Source: an uncultured Bacteroidales bacterium (GTDB lineage: Bacteria; Bacteroidota; Bacteroidia; Bacteroidales; Paludibacteraceae). Taken from it: a stretch of DNA of 64,000 nt. This document shows positions 9,362 to 17,849 of the stretch, piece by piece. Location of the stretch: contig CADBYS010000022.1 in assembly GCA_902798965.1 (NCBI GenBank), forward strand, positions 20,652 through 84,651, given 5' to 3'. The notes beneath the pieces are model-generated. The model did not search any database. It had not been told where the DNA came from and saw only the letters and a list, made by a program, of their open reading frames with translations. The first letter of the stretch is position 1, and each line of letters begins with the position of its first letter. The position numbers and the translations under genes were made by a program.

Positions 9362-9383
9362 GAGAGGACTTTTCAGTCCCCTC
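9362..9383 (-). promoter_or_regulatory. Hairpin in the rimP operon leader
   Basis: On the minus strand GAGGGGACT-GAAA-AGTCCTCTC forms a 9-bp stem (one G-T wobble) closed by a GAAA (GNRA) tetraloop. It lies about 8 nt after the predicted transcription start. There is no U-tract, so it looks like a 5' stabiliser or regulatory leader rather than a terminator. Confidence 0.55.
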
Positions 9384-9397
9384 ACTCGTTTCGACTA

Positions 9398-9405
9398 CAA
9401 AGATA
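9398..9405 (-). promoter_or_regulatory. Promoter (-7 box) of rimP-nusA-infB
   Basis: TATCTTTG on the minus strand matches the Bacteroidota -7 box TAnnTTTG. A degenerate upstream element (TTTGCAT, near 9430) lies about 25 bp upstream. It precedes the operon by about 105 bp. Confidence 0.65.
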
Positions 9406-9565
9406 GTAAATTTTTCGCACTTATGCAAACCTTCCTGCATTTTTTTGCACATATCGCGTTGATTTTTACATTTCTGCCACTTCAACAACGCAGAACACCC
9501 CTATTTTCCTCATTTTGTTGGCCGTTGGCTTTTGGTACAAATGTCAAATAACAAATGACAAATAC

Positions 9566-11053
9566 TTAAAATAAGTATCCCATCTTCACATAGAAATTCG
9601 CCCGCTTGGCATTGTCCTGTTCGTCAATAGGCATTCCCCAATCTGCTGAGAGGACGAAGTTCTCGTTCATGCCTATTTTCAGTCCCAAACCTGCAGTCAT
9701 ATGCGGCATATAGACATCGGCAGGGTTCGACGTGAAATAGTCGGAGTACTTATCCTGCGGCGTTTTGTCCGCCATGATCGCCGGCAAAGAGGTATATGCG
9801 CCGCCGGTATGGATCGTCACCAGTTCATCGAGATTATACGGCTGCGTAACTATTCCGAGATCGAAGAACGGGTTCAAGCCGATAAAGAAATGTTGCCGTC
9901 CGATATCAAAGTTCACGACGCGGAAGCGGAACTCCACATTCGCAAACGCGAACCCGTTCGCCAAGATTCGGTTAGCCATCATACCGCGCACGGAGTTTCC
10001 GCCGCCCAGACCTTCGTAGTACACACGCTGGATGAACAAGGTATTCATATAGTTGTTCATGTAGAACGGCGAGCGCCCTGCCACATTGTTCTGCACGCCA
10101 AGTCGGTAGGCGAACGTGATGCGGTCGATACCGTTCTTATCCTTGAAACAGGGCACGTAGTGGCGGAACGTGAAGTTGAACTGCAGATGGTTGTAGCCCG
10201 CCGTAGCCTGCTGACCGTAAGCGGCATTGAACGCGGCGGAATAGGTAAAGAACAGGTCGGTATAAATGCCTTTGTTCGGGCCTTGACGCTTGTCGCGCGT
10301 ATCGTAGGTTACGCCCACGCGGGCATACGGATGCCAACCCCCGTTCTTCTCATCGTCGCCTATCAGTCCCCAGGTCTTGTACTTCTCGAACAGCAGATCC
10401 TCATTCGGGTTGAGTGCTTTCTGATGATCAAGCGTCGGGTCATAGACATTCTTGCCGTTGAGCATGTTGATATCGCAGTCGTCGATGATATAGCCGAGCA
10501 CACCGACGCCAGCGTTCCACTTCAGGTTGTTGTATATTGTCCCCTCTATATCTCCGGCAACGCGGATAAGGTCGCGTTTGTACTTATAGAACACGCGCGA
10601 GCGATAGTCGGGCACGGACATCTTGGCGGAGTTCTTGTTCCACTGATGCCACGAAGCGTTATAGCGGGATTGATAACCGTTGAAACCATAGAAGTCGCAC
10701 ATCGCATCGGGCAGATACGTGGCATCAAGAGTAAGCCGGTGATTCGGGATGAGGTACTTCGAGTCGTAGTTCAAGCGGAAGATACCGTGATGCTTGGTCG
10801 TATAAGCGCCTTCGAAGTAAATTGAGTGAATATACTCCGGGTACTGCGAACCGTCGCCGTAATAGTACACGTTCGTCAGCACACCTCCCTGAAAACCATA
10901 ATCGGCATCATAGGCAATGGATGGCAGGATGCCGAAGTTCCAGCCTGTCTTGATCTTACGCCCAAGCGAATCCACTTCCTGCGGCTTGGGCTCCTTGGCA
11001 AGAAGCGTCAGCGGCATAAGTGCCGCCAAACAAAGAAATATATATTTTTTCAT
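9566..11053 (-). CDS. Omp85/BamA-like outer membrane beta-barrel protein
   Basis: 495 residues with a cleavable signal peptide (MKKYIFLCLAALMPLTLLAK). The rest is beta-strand rich and ends in an aromatic residue (VKMGYLF), as outer membrane barrels do. GLGGGNSVRGM (about residue 345) corresponds to the VRGF motif of lid loop 6 in Omp85 proteins. It lacks POTRA domains, so it resembles the short surface-antigen family rather than BamA itself. The substrate is unknown. The next gene (DUF819) ends 10 bp upstream of its start, so they are probably cotranscribed. Confidence 0.78.
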   Translation of the reverse strand: MKKYIFLCLAALMPLTLLAKEPKPQEVDSLGRKIKTGWNFGILPSIAYDADYGFQGGVLTNVYYYGDGSQYPEYIHSIYFEGAYTTKHHGIFRLNYDSKYLIPNHRLTLDATYLPDAMCDFYGFNGYQSRYNASWHQWNKNSAKMSVPDYRSRVFYKYKRDLIRVAGDIEGTIYNNLKWNAGVGVLGYIIDDCDINMLNGKNVYDPTLDHQKALNPNEDLLFEKYKTWGLIGDDEKNGGWHPYARVGVTYDTRDKRQGPNKGIYTDLFFTYSAAFNAAYGQQATAGYNHLQFNFTFRHYVPCFKDKNGIDRITFAYRLGVQNNVAGRSPFYMNNYMNTLFIQRVYYEGLGGGNSVRGMMANRILANGFAFANVEFRFRVVNFDIGRQHFFIGLNPFFDLGIVTQPYNLDELVTIHTGGAYTSLPAIMADKTPQDKYSDYFTSNPADVYMPHMTAGLGLKIGMNENFVLSADWGMPIDEQDNAKRANFYVKMGYLF

Positions 11054-11063
11054 AAATCGTCAA

Positions 11064-12236
11064 TTACGGTAACAACATCGCTATAGCCACGCCCAGATAC
11101 GTACCTATGGCGTAACCCACAAGTCCGATGGCGATACCCGAGATGAGCACTTTCTTGTTTTTCATCGCACCTACTACAGGCGGCACGAACGGAGGCGAGC
11201 AGAGCAGCGCTATCTGACTCACGCAGAACAGATCGCCGCTCACATGCATGATCCGGCACAGCAGCAAGTGCAAACCGGCTGCAACGATCATCACCCACCC
11301 TACGAACAGACCGATCATCAGCGAGCCGCCGTTCACGCTGTGTATATCGAACAGCGAAGCCACGATTACTGAGAAGATAAGGATAAAGAACATACCCAGT
11401 TCAAACGTCTTCGGCAGCTCGCGTACCTTCTTAAAGAACGAGGCGATGATTGATAGTGTGGTGATCGTCAGGATCACTACCAGTTCGTTGAGCGTTCCCG
11501 TAAGCAGCAGCGCCAAGCCGGCACCGATAGCAAGGAACAGCACACTCAGTCCCAGACCGATAAACATACCGCCTACGTTATGACGCGTAAACATGCCTTG
11601 GTAGTTCTCAATATCCTTGGTCTCGACATCGGCATCCTTGCGTCCCTTCCGCGTTATATCTTCGTATGGCAGAATCTTGCGGAACACCTTGTATCCGCCG
11701 CCGATGATAAAGAAGATATACGGCGTAGTAAGCACCATCTCAAACGCCAGGACGATAGCCATCACCGTCTTATCCACTCCAAGCGAAGCGCCCAAGGCGT
11801 TGAAGTTCATCGTGCCGCCGGTGTAGATACCTGTCATCATCGCGGCTACCTTGTTGAAATCCGGCACATCCGGCGTGCGGAAAATGAAGTACCCGCTTAT
11901 CACAGCGGCCAACACGGCTCCCAAACCGCCTACCAGCGACCATATGGTCTTAGGCAAAGCTTTGGTCCATAACTTAAAATCGCAGTTGAACAGCATCAGC
12001 GGGATAGCCAACGGCACAGTCACCGACATCAGAAGCGACTGAATCTTACTGAACGATACTGCCTCAGCAGTACCTGCATCGAAATGTACGAAACCAGTCA
12101 GCGCGAACAGGATTCCCACGGCATAGGCGGCAACCACCGTGCCGATCTTTTTCATCCATGTCCATCGCTTGAAGCACTCGATAATCACCACCGGAATCAG
12201 TACATACAATGCGATTACAATATATACTCGTATCAT
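11064..12236 (-). CDS. DUF819 family membrane protein
   Basis: 390 residues, about 11 hydrophobic segments. Conserved-looking blocks include TGIYTGGTMNFNALGASLGVDKT (about 152-174) and the closing PVVGAMKNKKVLISGIAIGLVGYAIGTYLG, typical of the YjcL/DUF819 family of predicted inner-membrane carriers. Substrate unknown. Encoded upstream of the Omp85-like gene with a 10-bp spacing. Confidence 0.82.
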   Translation of the reverse strand: MIRVYIVIALYVLIPVVIIECFKRWTWMKKIGTVVAAYAVGILFALTGFVHFDAGTAEAVSFSKIQSLLMSVTVPLAIPLMLFNCDFKLWTKALPKTIWSLVGGLGAVLAAVISGYFIFRTPDVPDFNKVAAMMTGIYTGGTMNFNALGASLGVDKTVMAIVLAFEMVLTTPYIFFIIGGGYKVFRKILPYEDITRKGRKDADVETKDIENYQGMFTRHNVGGMFIGLGLSVLFLAIGAGLALLLTGTLNELVVILTITTLSIIASFFKKVRELPKTFELGMFFILIFSVIVASLFDIHSVNGGSLMIGLFVGWVMIVAAGLHLLLCRIMHVSGDLFCVSQIALLCSPPFVPPVVGAMKNKKVLISGIAIGLVGYAIGTYLGVAIAMLLP

Positions 12237-12269
12237 TGAACTATATAACAGTTAATTATTTACCAGTTT

Positions 12270-12301
12270 AACAACTTAACAATTTAACAACTTAACGTTT
12301 T
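12270..12301. repeat. AACAAYTT octamer array at the plsC-like gene end
   Basis: Four 8-bp units (AACAACTT, AACAATTT, AACAACTT, AACGTTTT) span the stop codon of the acyltransferase gene. The same octamer, on the other strand, bridges two genes at 59608-59647. Confidence 0.82.
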
Positions 12302-13281
12302 AACGAACGAAGTTGATACACATATTCCTGCACAAACATCCAGAAAGGCAGCGGTATAAGCAGTGTGAGAGTCAGGAACAGCAGCTGCCACACATATTGC
12401 ACGGAGTTATGGAACGCCGGGTCGCTAACCTTATGCTCAATCACCAGCCGCATACCCCATAGCGGGATAGTAACAACCGCGCTCACCGCAAACAGCGGCA
12501 GGAGCAGTATAAGCAAGGGCACAACCACCCATCGCGGCAGGTATTTCTTGGGCGGCAGCAGCTTGGCTATGTTCTCTTCATAGTGCTCGTCGTCGGGTAC
12601 CCACACAATCAGTTGCCGCATTCGTACGGTCAGCTCCTCGCGTAGCGCCAGGATCATCTGCGGATACGTGACCTCGGGATGCTCCATGCTGTACGCTTTA
12701 ACGAACGCCGTAACGTTGATCGGCTCGCCGATGTTCACCGTCAGACTGTCCCACATACGGAAATAATCGCCGTACTCCAACCCCACCGGCACGATATACA
12801 CCGGTTTCTCTGCCCCGAACGCATCGTTCGCCTGCAGCGCTATGCGGAATATGCCCTTCCTGAGCGGCAGCAACGAGTGCATAGGTCGGTGCGTGCCTTC
12901 CGGCAATATGCAAAAAGGCACACCGTCGTGCAAAGTATCCACGGCTTTGTTGATCGTCTCGTCGTTGTGCCTCACCTCGTCCAAGCCGTCGCGCACACGA
13001 TTGATAGGCATGATCTTCAGCCAGTTCAGAATCTTCGCCCTCTTCGGGTCTTTGAAGATATCAGCCCGTGCCACGAACACTTTCTGCCGCCGGTCTATGC
13101 CTAAAATCGCCATCGCGTCGCACAGAGCGTTCGTGTGGTTAGGCGCAAAAATAATTGCCCCGTCGGTCGGGATGTTCTCCTTACCTACGTACCGAAAATT
13201 TCGGTACGAACGCCGGAAAATCCAATCGACGTACGGCCGCAGAAATAAATACAACCTATCGTTGTCCTGTATCTTACTCAC
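12292..13281 (-). CDS. 1-acyl-sn-glycerol-3-phosphate acyltransferase family protein
   Basis: PlsC-type enzyme expected to acylate lysophosphatidate at the inner membrane. The catalytic NHTNALCD motif (NHx4D) is at about residues 48-55. The substrate-binding PEGTHRP motif is near 124. Two hydrophobic segments lie at the C-terminus (VVVPLLILLLPLFAVSAVV and VWQLLFLTLTLLIPLPFW). At 329 residues it is longer than basic PlsC because of this C-terminal membrane region. A clear promoter lies 33 bp upstream. Confidence 0.88.
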   Translation of the reverse strand: MSKIQDNDRLYLFLRPYVDWIFRRSYRNFRYVGKENIPTDGAIIFAPNHTNALCDAMAILGIDRRQKVFVARADIFKDPKRAKILNWLKIMPINRVRDGLDEVRHNDETINKAVDTLHDGVPFCILPEGTHRPMHSLLPLRKGIFRIALQANDAFGAEKPVYIVPVGLEYGDYFRMWDSLTVNIGEPINVTAFVKAYSMEHPEVTYPQMILALREELTVRMRQLIVWVPDDEHYEENIAKLLPPKKYLPRWVVVPLLILLLPLFAVSAVVTIPLWGMRLVIEHKVSDPAFHNSVQYVWQLLFLTLTLLIPLPFWMFVQEYVYQLRSLKR

Positions 13282-13313
13282 TTTATCCTCTACATTTTTG
13301 TCGGAAAGTCCTA

Positions 13314-13345
13314 CAAAGGTACAAATTTTTTACGGAATTTGCAAA
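13314..13345 (-). promoter_or_regulatory. Promoter of the acyltransferase gene
   Basis: Minus strand: -33 box TTTG (13342-13345), 20-bp spacer, -7 box TACCTTTG (13314-13321). Near-perfect Bacteroidota promoter. Confidence 0.85.
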
Positions 13346-13417
13346 TTTTTCGTTCATTTTTTACAAAAAAATGCATATTTTGCTCAAATTGTACAAATCT
13401 GTAAGCAAAATATGCCC

Positions 13418-13438
13418 CTTTCACTTTTCATCTTTCAC
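13418..13438. repeat. Three heptamers upstream of the acyltransferase promoter
   Basis: CTTTCAC, TTTTCAT, CTTTCAC in tandem: the GAAARKN heptamer family in reverse orientation. Confidence 0.65.
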
Positions 13439-13456
13439 TTTTTCCCATTCCCAAAA

Positions 13457-13499
13457 GTGTGAACCTCAATCGGGGTCAAGTCCTGGTTTTGTCCTGCTC
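13457..13499 (-). repeat. 11-bp repeat array, copy 1
   Basis: Read on the minus strand: GAGCAGGACAA, AACCAGGACTT, GACCCCGATTG, then AGGTTCACACTTTT. The units and the terminal TTCACACTTTT match the arrays at 24538 and, with one base change, 43703. It lies in a gene-free 330-bp stretch (13282-13610), with heptamers before it and a 13-bp inverted repeat after it. Confidence 0.8.
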
Positions 13500-13540
13500 A
13501 AATCGTAACCATCCACTGCAGTGCAGGTCGGGATATAAAA

Positions 13541-13574
13541 TTAGGGCTGTAACCGGTTGGAGTTACAGCCCTAA
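13541..13574. terminator. Perfect 13-bp inverted repeat
   Basis: TTAGGGCTGTAAC (13541-13553), 8-nt loop, GTTACAGCCCTAA (13562-13574). There is no long T-run on either side, so it could be a weak bidirectional terminator or the relic of a mobile-element end beside the IS66-type orphan. Confidence 0.55.
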
Positions 13575-13610
13575 CTGTGTGTAGTCGTTTGATTTATTGT
13601 TGCGTGGCAC

Positions 13611-13835
13611 CTATACAAAAATATCTTTGTCATTTTCTGTTTTGCTTTTTAGATATGGCATTTTGGCGATGACATCATTCAGGTACAAGCCCTCGCTCGA
13701 TGGAGATGAGAGAAAACGATGTTTCCAAAAATAGAAAGTCGATAACGCAATCGAATGCGCTTCGCAGTAAGCTTTAATGCTTAAGCCGGAAGATTGCTGC
13801 TCGTGCAACAATTCTAAAAATTGATCTATTTCCAT
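13611..13835 (-). CDS. IS66-type TnpA-like small protein, orphan
   Basis: 74 residues from MEIDQFLELL (13835). The sequence LSIKAYCEAHSIALSTFYFWKHRF is the helix-turn-helix signature of the small TnpA/OrfA proteins of IS66 elements. The other IS66 genes (tnpB, the DDE transposase tnpC) are absent on both sides, and no IS ends are evident. It is therefore an isolated remnant or a domesticated DNA-binding protein. A -7-like box TATCTTTG lies at 13867-13874. It marks the start of the accessory island. Confidence 0.65.
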   Translation of the reverse strand: MEIDQFLELLHEQQSSGLSIKAYCEAHSIALSTFYFWKHRFLSSPSSEGLYLNDVIAKMPYLKSKTENDKDIFV

Positions 13836-13866
13836 AATCACATACTTTAGAAATCTAAATTTTCTG

Positions 13867-13874
13867 CAAAGATA
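13867..13874 (-). promoter_or_regulatory. Weak promoter (-7 box only) for the TnpA-like gene
   Basis: TATCTTTG on the minus strand, with no good -33 TTTG at the usual 20-bp distance. Confidence 0.4.
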
Positions 13875-13921
13875 CAAAAAAACTTTGACTCCTACAATAT
13901 GTACTCCAATGGATGCTTACG

Positions 13922-13972
13922 TGCCTCCGCTCTCCCCAAAATAAGCACAACATAGCTTGTGTTGGGGACTCC
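13922..13972. repeat. Dispersed hairpin element, copy A
   Basis: TGCCTCCGCTCTCCCC followed by a two-step hairpin (CCCCAA / TTGGGG outside, CACAA / TTGTG inside) and GGGGACTCC. A second copy with the same 16-nt head and a different hairpin is at 52652. Confidence 0.65.
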
Positions 13973-14002
13973 TTATTTGATTTGGGCGCAATTAACAAAG
14001 AA

Positions 14003-14054
14003 AGAATTACGCATAACGAGCAGTTCAAATGAGTCACTCGTTATGCGTAATTCT
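14003..14054. repeat. Perfect 18-bp inverted repeat
   Basis: Left arm 14003-14020 (AGAATTACGCATAACGAG), 16-nt loop, right arm 14037-14054. It lies directly downstream (minus strand) of the small membrane-protein gene and could end its transcript, though there is no T-run. Confidence 0.7.
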
Positions 14055-14061
14055 AAATAGA

Positions 14062-14325
14062 TCAAGCGTAAAAATCCTGCTCAATCGTTTTCCAATAATA
14101 TGATTGCTCATCAACATCAATGAAAAAATCTTCAGGTATATCGTCAAGCATCAATCTTAAACAATGGATTGTTTCTTGGGCTTCGATTAATTGTTCTTCC
14201 TGATTAACTGATGCATTTGTCTCGTCATTATAGTTATCGATGAGTTGTAAGATCCCAACAAAACATGCCAGCGCAAGCAGCGAACCGATAAAGCTGATAA
14301 GCAAATGCTGTAATGAAGTTTTCAT
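14062..14325 (-). CDS. Small single-span membrane protein, unknown
   Basis: 87 residues from MKTSLQHLL (14325); an upstream in-frame start at 14373 would add 16 residues. One N-terminal hydrophobic segment (LLISFIGSLLALACFVGIL, about 7-25) is followed by a very acidic soluble tail (EEQLIEAQETIHCLRLMLDDIPEDFF). Unrecognised. It has its own upstream element resembling the operator block of the neighbouring operons (14400-14424), so it may belong to the same response. Confidence 0.55.
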   Translation of the reverse strand: MKTSLQHLLISFIGSLLALACFVGILQLIDNYNDETNASVNQEEQLIEAQETIHCLRLMLDDIPEDFFIDVDEQSYYWKTIEQDFYA

Positions 14326-14399
14326 TGTTGTAGAATTTAAAAAGTTAGTATTAGCAGCTATTTTACTCTTCATACAATAAAACTTTTTGTTTCACGACG

Positions 14400-14424
14400 C
14401 ATATGTACTGCTTAGTGTGCAAGT
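14400..14424 (-). promoter_or_regulatory. Partial copy of the island promoter/operator block
   Basis: GTACTGCTTAGTGTGCAAG resembles the conserved block at 17809 and 20105 (GTACTGCTT.GTTGTGCAAC) but has only the left operator half. The -7 box on the minus strand is TACATATG (14400-14407), a weak match. It lies upstream of the small membrane protein gene. Confidence 0.5.
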
Positions 14425-14448
14425 ATAGCGCATATAGTTTCTTAATAC

Positions 14449-15432
14449 TTACACGTCTACTGAAAGCAAACGATTTATAGCATCTCCATAGTGAGGGTTC
14501 TTCCGCGCAATTCGCTCGGCGTCACTTATAAAGTTTGAATACGAACCATATGCAGCATCAGAATTGCTCTGAAGAAATGGATATTTCATATGTATAGTTG
14601 TGGACTTAGACGACTCTGTTCTAAAACCTCTTTTATCCTTTCTTAACAAATCGAAACCGCCCTCACTTCCTATCCATAGATTATTCGTAATAATCGCCCT
14701 ATCATGAAAATCTAAGGGGTAACTCTTATAAATAGTCAAACTAAATGGCAAATCTGGTCGTATCTGTTGAATTTTATCTATAATTAGTTTGCGTTCATTA
14801 GCTAAATCTATTCCCGGTTTTTCTTGCATAAACAACGAAATCTGGAAAGGGGCTGAAACTGGTAACTTTGTAGGCAACAATGCGTCTAAGATCATGTAGA
14901 GATTAAATTCTTTACCATTATCAAGATAATTGTCAAAGGCCATCAACGCGTTGCAACTATGTTTGGCATCTTTTAATATTTTTTCCCAAGACTGCGGTGA
15001 GTTTTTTTCTATGGATTTTCCAAAATCTGTAAATAATGATATATTGTTGATGGAAGAAGGAGTGAGTGCCATAACACCATTGTTAGATGCAATATCCTCA
15101 CCAGCCACAACAAAGTATATAGCATTCAACGAAGTCTGACCAATATCCTCAAGAGATGTATAAGAATCACATGTCATTTTTGCATATCCCTCCGTTAAAT
15201 CGGCACATCTCACCATGTTCTGGAAAATTTCATTATCTTCCAACAACTGACGAAATTTTTGTTTATCATCGTAATGGATGGTAACGTATTCTTGCGAAAA
15301 AACGTCTTTGATTATTTTACGAGCACACTCTCCTTCTGCCCAATTATCGTCCAGAGGAGAGTATGCTTTGCTTAAACGTTCAAAGAGAACTCGTAAGAAA
15401 TCTATTTCGCAATATATGATTTTATGTCTCAT
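14449..15432 (-). CDS. Putative effector with an HDR motif, partner of the AAA ATPase
   Basis: 327 residues, no signal peptide or membrane segment. No family is recognised over the N-terminal 200 residues. The C-terminal part contains FHDRAIITNNLWIGSEGGFDL (His243-Asp244-Arg245). An HDR motif followed by a short strand and a glycine turn is seen in PLD-like folds such as the MIT-domain C-terminal region, so a PLD-like phosphodiesterase or nuclease is a possible but unproven reading. The start overlaps the ATPase stop by 4 bp (ATGA), giving strict coupling, as in ATPase-plus-effector defence pairs. AT-rich compared with the core genes. Confidence 0.55.
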   Translation of the reverse strand: MRHKIIYCEIDFLRVLFERLSKAYSPLDDNWAEGECARKIIKDVFSQEYVTIHYDDKQKFRQLLEDNEIFQNMVRCADLTEGYAKMTCDSYTSLEDIGQTSLNAIYFVVAGEDIASNNGVMALTPSSINNISLFTDFGKSIEKNSPQSWEKILKDAKHSCNALMAFDNYLDNGKEFNLYMILDALLPTKLPVSAPFQISLFMQEKPGIDLANERKLIIDKIQQIRPDLPFSLTIYKSYPLDFHDRAIITNNLWIGSEGGFDLLRKDKRGFRTESSKSTTIHMKYPFLQSNSDAAYGSYSNFISDAERIARKNPHYGDAINRLLSVDV

Positions 15433-17774
15433 AGCAAATCCAACATTAAATTACCTGCTACATCACAGAAACCTTTGCCAAACCTCTTTGCAAACTTTCC
15501 ATTCGTTTGGTACTCCATGTCATAGGGTTTACCTGTTCCGGCTTCTGGCAAGTAGTAAACTTTGAATGGACATTTATCCGCAAGTTCTTGTTCATCATTG
15601 TACTTCGCTTCTGCAACAAGTACTTGACTGCAGCGAATGAGGTATTCTGAATGGGTCTCAAGAATAAAATTGACAGGATACTCTTCTGTTGCCATCTTGA
15701 ACACATCCGCCAATCGAGATTGAACTGCTGGGTGCAAATTTGTTTCGGGCTCTTCAATACAGATTGTGGTGCGAGTGAAATAGTCATCATAACAATCTTC
15801 TAGCATGTCTTCAAAAGCCGAAGTATGTTTGATTTCCTTATTTCGGTTCAAACTTGTCTTAATTGCGATTTCTATTTGCAACAACATAGATAGTAAAGGA
15901 GTATTGCCATATCCCATATCCGCCAGAAGTATCTCTCGCTGTTTGCCATTGACAGTTTTAAGCACTTTAATGTATATTCCAACACTCTCCGGGTCAGACT
16001 CAAACTTAACATCATCAATATCTAAAAGCATTTTCAGACTTTGCTTGAGGAAGGTTCCTTTTAAATAATTGTAATCCTTCTTTGTGTTGATGTCAATTAC
16101 AGATCCATCAAATTCTTCTAGAAATGAAGATCTGTCATCATAATCACGCACCACTCCGTGTTCGACTATTTGTTTCCCGTCGTCAAGTCGTAAATATTGG
16201 AACAAGACCTTGCTCAAACTGCCATTGTCATCAAATGTATATAAGCGTTTTGCATTGGCTCGAATACCACTAATATATTCTGTGTTAGATAGGAAGTCAG
16301 AACAAGTGAATATTTCTTGAAGAATAGACTCATAATACGACTCGATATATTTCAAATCAGCTTCTATCTGTTTTTCGTCTTTACCTAAAGAAGGATACCA
16401 CCAATTTAACAAAAGATTATTAACTAAAATAAATTTTGTTGTTGGAGCCTTTTGATGCGCATAAGAAGCATTATAAAATTCACGCAAAGAATCCTCTGAT
16501 ATATGATTTAATATATCGCCGTAGCCCAATCTATCAGACAGCCCTACTTTCTTGAGTTCGGAATAGATACTATCCCGATGTTCATCTTTAAGTGCACTCA
16601 CCCTTTCTTCTTGAGGAGCGCCATTAAATGCAGTCTCCAATGCATCTCTAACGTTATTGACTCTATATGCCTCAAGGAACTCTGCAAAGGTAAAGATGTA
16701 TCTACTTCTTATCCAATCTAAATGAAGTGCCTCAAAATAATCGACACGTCCATTTTCGAAATAGTTATCTTCAAGATGTTTGTAGTATTGCGAAAAAGAC
16801 GAATATGGTGACAATATATAATCATCTACCATTTCTTGTAAGTCTTGAAGAAGTGTGTCGCGGTAGTCGGATAATAGGTAGCCTTCTATAGTCAACATGC
16901 TATTAATGCGCTCATATAGAAATTGATAGATTTCTTCTTTTTTAAGTGCATCAAGGGTCTTGATTATATCAAGATTATAGATAATCCCAGTTTCGACAAA
17001 TGCTGGTGATTCTGTGCATTTGCCTACATTTTTAATAAAGTTATTTAATGCTATCAGATTACTATCAGCTACCTCTGTTTGCATCTCTGATTCTTCAAAT
17101 GTTTTTATTGAAGGAGGGACACACTGACTAAGAAGGTTTTTATCTATTGCATTTATTTTTCTTGCACTTTTAGCATATTTTATCAGTATTGGCAATACTT
17201 TATCATAGCCTCCGATTTTATAAACTGTAGAGTATTGACTTTCAAATTTAATAGATTTAGCACTATTATATAGTGTTTGCCATTCCTTGACGCGCTGAAT
17301 AATATCATCTTTTATATAACTATAATCCATTCTTGCTCCGACAGCGGCAGAATGTTTTGAATTTGGGCGATCACAATGGAATAGCATTTCGCCATTCTCT
17401 GCAAATATTTCAAGAAGAACGATTGTCGCTTCGTATGGTTTTTGTTTATCTTCATTTCTAAAAACTATCTTCACTTTTAGATTTGAGTGAAGGGGCAATA
17501 GATATGATTGATAAGAAAACTCCACAGTTATCTCATTTTCTTCTGACTCCCAATTGGTAATTTTGTCGAATCGACCTAATTCGTGTTCTCCTTTTGAAAG
17601 ATCAACTATATTATCCGCGAGCCAGTGAACATTTTTCAGCATTTGCAAAGACTTGCTGACAGAACTTTTTCCCGAACCATTTGGACCGGTTAGAATAGTA
17701 ATGGGTGCAAGTTCAAATGTGGAACCTTCTTTGTCAAATACCCTAAAGTTTTTAAGCGTATATTTTGTATTCAT
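15429..17774 (-). CDS. AAA/ABC-type ATPase, DUF3696-like
   Basis: 781 residues. Walker A GPNGSGKSS at 30-38. Near the C-terminus are the Walker B CIEEPETNLHP (672-682) and the switch motif FILETHSEYL (704-713), an arrangement shared by the AAA_15/DUF3696 and OLD-like SMC-related ATPases. About 600 divergent residues between the two halves would include the coiled-coil arm. No TOPRIM domain is seen. Such ATPases act as sensors or switches in several anti-phage systems (for example PARIS, Septu, Gabija), each paired with an effector; here the partner is the coupled HDR protein. Promoter with operator block 35 bp upstream. Confidence 0.78.
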   Translation of the reverse strand: MNTKYTLKNFRVFDKEGSTFELAPITILTGPNGSGKSSVSKSLQMLKNVHWLADNIVDLSKGEHELGRFDKITNWESEENEITVEFSYQSYLLPLHSNLKVKIVFRNEDKQKPYEATIVLLEIFAENGEMLFHCDRPNSKHSAAVGARMDYSYIKDDIIQRVKEWQTLYNSAKSIKFESQYSTVYKIGGYDKVLPILIKYAKSARKINAIDKNLLSQCVPPSIKTFEESEMQTEVADSNLIALNNFIKNVGKCTESPAFVETGIIYNLDIIKTLDALKKEEIYQFLYERINSMLTIEGYLLSDYRDTLLQDLQEMVDDYILSPYSSFSQYYKHLEDNYFENGRVDYFEALHLDWIRSRYIFTFAEFLEAYRVNNVRDALETAFNGAPQEERVSALKDEHRDSIYSELKKVGLSDRLGYGDILNHISEDSLREFYNASYAHQKAPTTKFILVNNLLLNWWYPSLGKDEKQIEADLKYIESYYESILQEIFTCSDFLSNTEYISGIRANAKRLYTFDDNGSLSKVLFQYLRLDDGKQIVEHGVVRDYDDRSSFLEEFDGSVIDINTKKDYNYLKGTFLKQSLKMLLDIDDVKFESDPESVGIYIKVLKTVNGKQREILLADMGYGNTPLLSMLLQIEIAIKTSLNRNKEIKHTSAFEDMLEDCYDDYFTRTTICIEEPETNLHPAVQSRLADVFKMATEEYPVNFILETHSEYLIRCSQVLVAEAKYNDEQELADKCPFKVYYLPEAGTGKPYDMEYQTNGKFAKRFGKGFCDVAGNLMLDLL

Positions 17775-17808
17775 ACGTATTGTGATTTATCATTTTTATT
17801 TTTCTGAT

Positions 17809-17847
17809 GCAAAAGTACTGCTTTGTTGTGCAACCTATTTGCACAAG
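17809..17847 (-). promoter_or_regulatory. Promoter/operator block of the ATPase operon
   Basis: Minus strand: -7 box TACTTTTG (17810-17817), directly preceded by TTGTGCAA-n5-TTGCACAA (17826-17846), a perfect 8-bp inverted repeat where the -33 box should be. No TTTG is found at the standard distance, so an activator or a blocking repressor is likely. The 39-bp block is repeated at 20105-20143 with only 2 mismatches. Confidence 0.75.
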
Positions 17848-17849
17848 CT

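Noticed and set aside
13541-14054. The two strong inverted repeats as ends of an insertion sequence carrying the TnpA-like gene
   Set aside because: The two repeats are unrelated to each other, each is internally self-complementary, and no target duplication is seen.
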